Assembly (NCBI GenBank): GCA_031213475.1
Contig: JARUPZ010000017.1
Span: 1,265,669-1,329,668 of the forward strand
Source: Nereocystis luetkeana
Lineage: Eukaryota; Sar; Phaeophyceae; Laminariales; Laminariaceae
Direction of reading: 5' to 3'
Length of the DNA: 64,000 bases
This document shows positions 62,424 through 64,000 of the stretch, one piece after another (position 1 is the stretch's first letter; every line of letters starts with the position of its first letter). The position numbers were made by a program, and so were the translations under genes. The notes under the pieces are model-generated. The model did not search any database and was not told the origin of the DNA. It saw nothing but the letters and a program-made list of their open reading frames with translations.

Positions 62424-64000
62424 ATTGGGAGTGTCGATGATAAGGCAACTGCTCTAGTGGAGACCGTGCTGTCGACTGCTGCTAAACTAGCACCTCATAC
62501 CAGTCGAAAACAAGGGCCGCTGGGCTGGTGTACGTCCGAAGAGGTAAAAGCAGAGGTGCACTCACGATGGCAGGAGAAGGAAAATGCGAGGACGCAACTA
62601 CGTGCTGACCCGGAAAACAAAAATCTGCGAAAAGCTGTGAAGATTGCCACTAAACAGCTCAAACGTGCGAGGACGGACGGAGTGCAGAAGTTCTTCGAGG
62701 AATACGTCCGTCAACTCGAAAGGCGTATCCAAGAAGGCGATCAGTTTGGGTTCTACAAGCACCTTAAGGGGATGAATGTGGAAGGAAAGAGGACTTTCCA
62801 TTCGCAGTACATCAGGGACGAGGAAGGTAGATTACTACGAGACATAGGCCTCATCCGGGAACGATGGGTAAGGTGGTTCCATAAGCTGCTAAACACCAAG
62901 TCATCGACCCTCGACCCGACTATCGTCGATGAGGTCAAGGTCTGGCCCTCGTGCAGTCCGCTGGACGACGTCCCGTCTAGATACGAGGTGGAAGACACGA
63001 TCAGGGCGATGGCGAACCGCAAGGCGGTTGGGCCTGATGGTGTCCCAGCTGAACTTCTGAAGGTCCTGGCCGACGAGGGAGACTCGGACACCTTGGGAAG
63101 CTTCTACGAGATTATCGTCGCTGTGTGGAGGGGGGGGGTCGTGCCGCAGCAATGGAAGGATGCAACGATTAAGGTGCTGCACAAGAAGAAAGACAGGACG
63201 GAGTGTGGTAACTATCGTGGCATTTCCCTTGTCGCGCATGCCGGCAAAGTACTCCTCAAAGTCATCGCGCGCCGACTCAGCGACTATTGTGAACGGGGAG
63301 GCATCCTGCCAGAGGAGCAGTGTGGCTTTAGGCCCGAACGATCGACGGTCGACATGATGTTCGTGGTGCGACGCTTGCAGGAATTGGCAAGGAAGAAGGA
63401 CACTCCGCTGTTCATGTGCTTTGTCGACCTCACCAAAGCCTATGACTCGGTCGACCGAACCCTCCTGTGGGCTGTCTTGGCTCGCTTTGGGGTGCCACCT
63501 AAAATGCTCACCGTTATCCGCCAATTCCACGACGGCATGCGAGCATGCGTGCGGCTGGATGACGGCGAGTGCTCAGATATGTTCGACGTGGAACAGGGCC
63601 TACGGCAAGGGTGTGTGCTCGCGCCATTGTTGTTCAACATGTTTTTTACAGCGGTGCTGCGTGTGGCGGAGAAACGTTTCGCTGCTGATAAAGCCATCAC
63701 GGACAGCTTGGTGCAACTCCAACAAAAGCAGGAGAAGAAGAGAAAGAAGAGGGGGAAGGCACGGGTCGGGCACGCTGACGGACAGGGGAATGATAAAGAG
63801 GCCCAGACACTGTGGGCTATGCTCTATGCTGACGATGCAGGCATAGTATCGAGATCACCCAACGGCCTGGAGAGGATGATGACGGTGATCGTGTCTGCAT
63901 GTGCCGCTTTCGGCCTGACGGTCTCGGAGGCCAAGACGGAGATAATGTGTTTGCAAACGAAAGATGGGGGGAACGTGCCGTTCACCGTCACCGCCGCCGG
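62424..64000 (+). mobile_element. RTE-like LINE copy 3, RT domain, runs off window
   Basis: The plus frame is open from just after a stop at 62,397 to the window end. It reads [40 protein letters not shown], then the same RT as LINE copy 2 from QKFFEEYV onward. It includes [43 protein letters not shown] and YADDAG (about 63,829-63,843). Only scattered replacements separate it from copy 2 (for example K to E just before GLRQGC). It includes ~110 residues upstream of the point where copy 2 is truncated. The 3' part lies outside the window. Confidence 0.9.

Noticed and set aside
62753-63846. ORFs antisense to or shifted in the right-hand LINE (112, 209 and 141 codons)
   Set aside because: They overlap the continuous plus-strand RT frame that carries YADD and other motifs. 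The same shadows occur opposite LINE copy 2.

Overview
This 64-kb window is nuclear DNA of a eukaryote with a large, repeat-rich genome. The evidence is one long multi-exon gene with introns of up to about 5.7 kb, non-LTR retrotransposons, many short interspersed elements, small terminal-inverted-repeat DNA elements and very long microsatellites. The host gene is a tyrosinase-type copper oxidase of a kind I associate with stramenopile (heterokont) algae and their relatives. A brown-alga-like or other algal stramenopile host is my best guess, but this is inference.

Layout. 1-3,790: two copies (minus strand) of an RTE-like LINE, the left one truncated and the second with an intact reverse transcriptase ORF. 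3,790-17,640: no recognisable host gene; it holds dispersed repeats, MITEs, a 4-kb GGT/GAT array and an interstitial telomere-like repeat. 17,645-38,993 (plus): one gene of 11 exons, encoding a membrane-anchored protein of about 922 residues with a PKD/Ig-like domain and a split type-3 copper centre. All exon phases join correctly; ten exons are well supported and the last is tentative. 39,000-55,240: intergenic repeats, including a 557-bp TIR element sitting inside a TAC microsatellite and a tandemly duplicated minus-strand coding-like segment. 55,240-56,385 (minus): a decayed LINE of a second family. 56,400-60,940: short interspersed repeats, an inverted repeat and a tail-to-tail SINE pair. 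60,950-64,000 (plus): an RTE-like LINE endonuclease remnant, a LINE 3' end, and an open RT reading frame that leaves the window.

Main observation. Introns 3, 4 and 9 of the tyrosinase-like gene contain decayed tandem copies of their own flanking splice junctions: exon-3 donor and exon-4 acceptor in intron 3, exon-4 donor and exon-5 acceptor in intron 4, exon-10 acceptor in intron 9. The introns therefore seem to have grown, at least partly, by repeated local duplication of exon-intron boundaries. The gene also carries an in-frame 12-bp minisatellite in exon 10, a probable GC-AG intron next to a 7-bp satellite, and several intronic MITEs.

Second observation. Several short-repeat families are defined here by eye. 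R1 is about 0.5 kb and ends in a variable poly(C) tract. R2 is a set of unrelated bodies sharing one 3' tail followed by AAT-rich sequence. R3 is SINE-like with an A-rich tail. M1 to M4 are TA- or TTAA-flanked inverted-repeat elements. The 9-mer TACCAGGTA (or TACCTGGTA) is scattered across the window far more often than expected by chance. I saw no CRISPR array, rRNA, confident tRNA or LTR/viral element.
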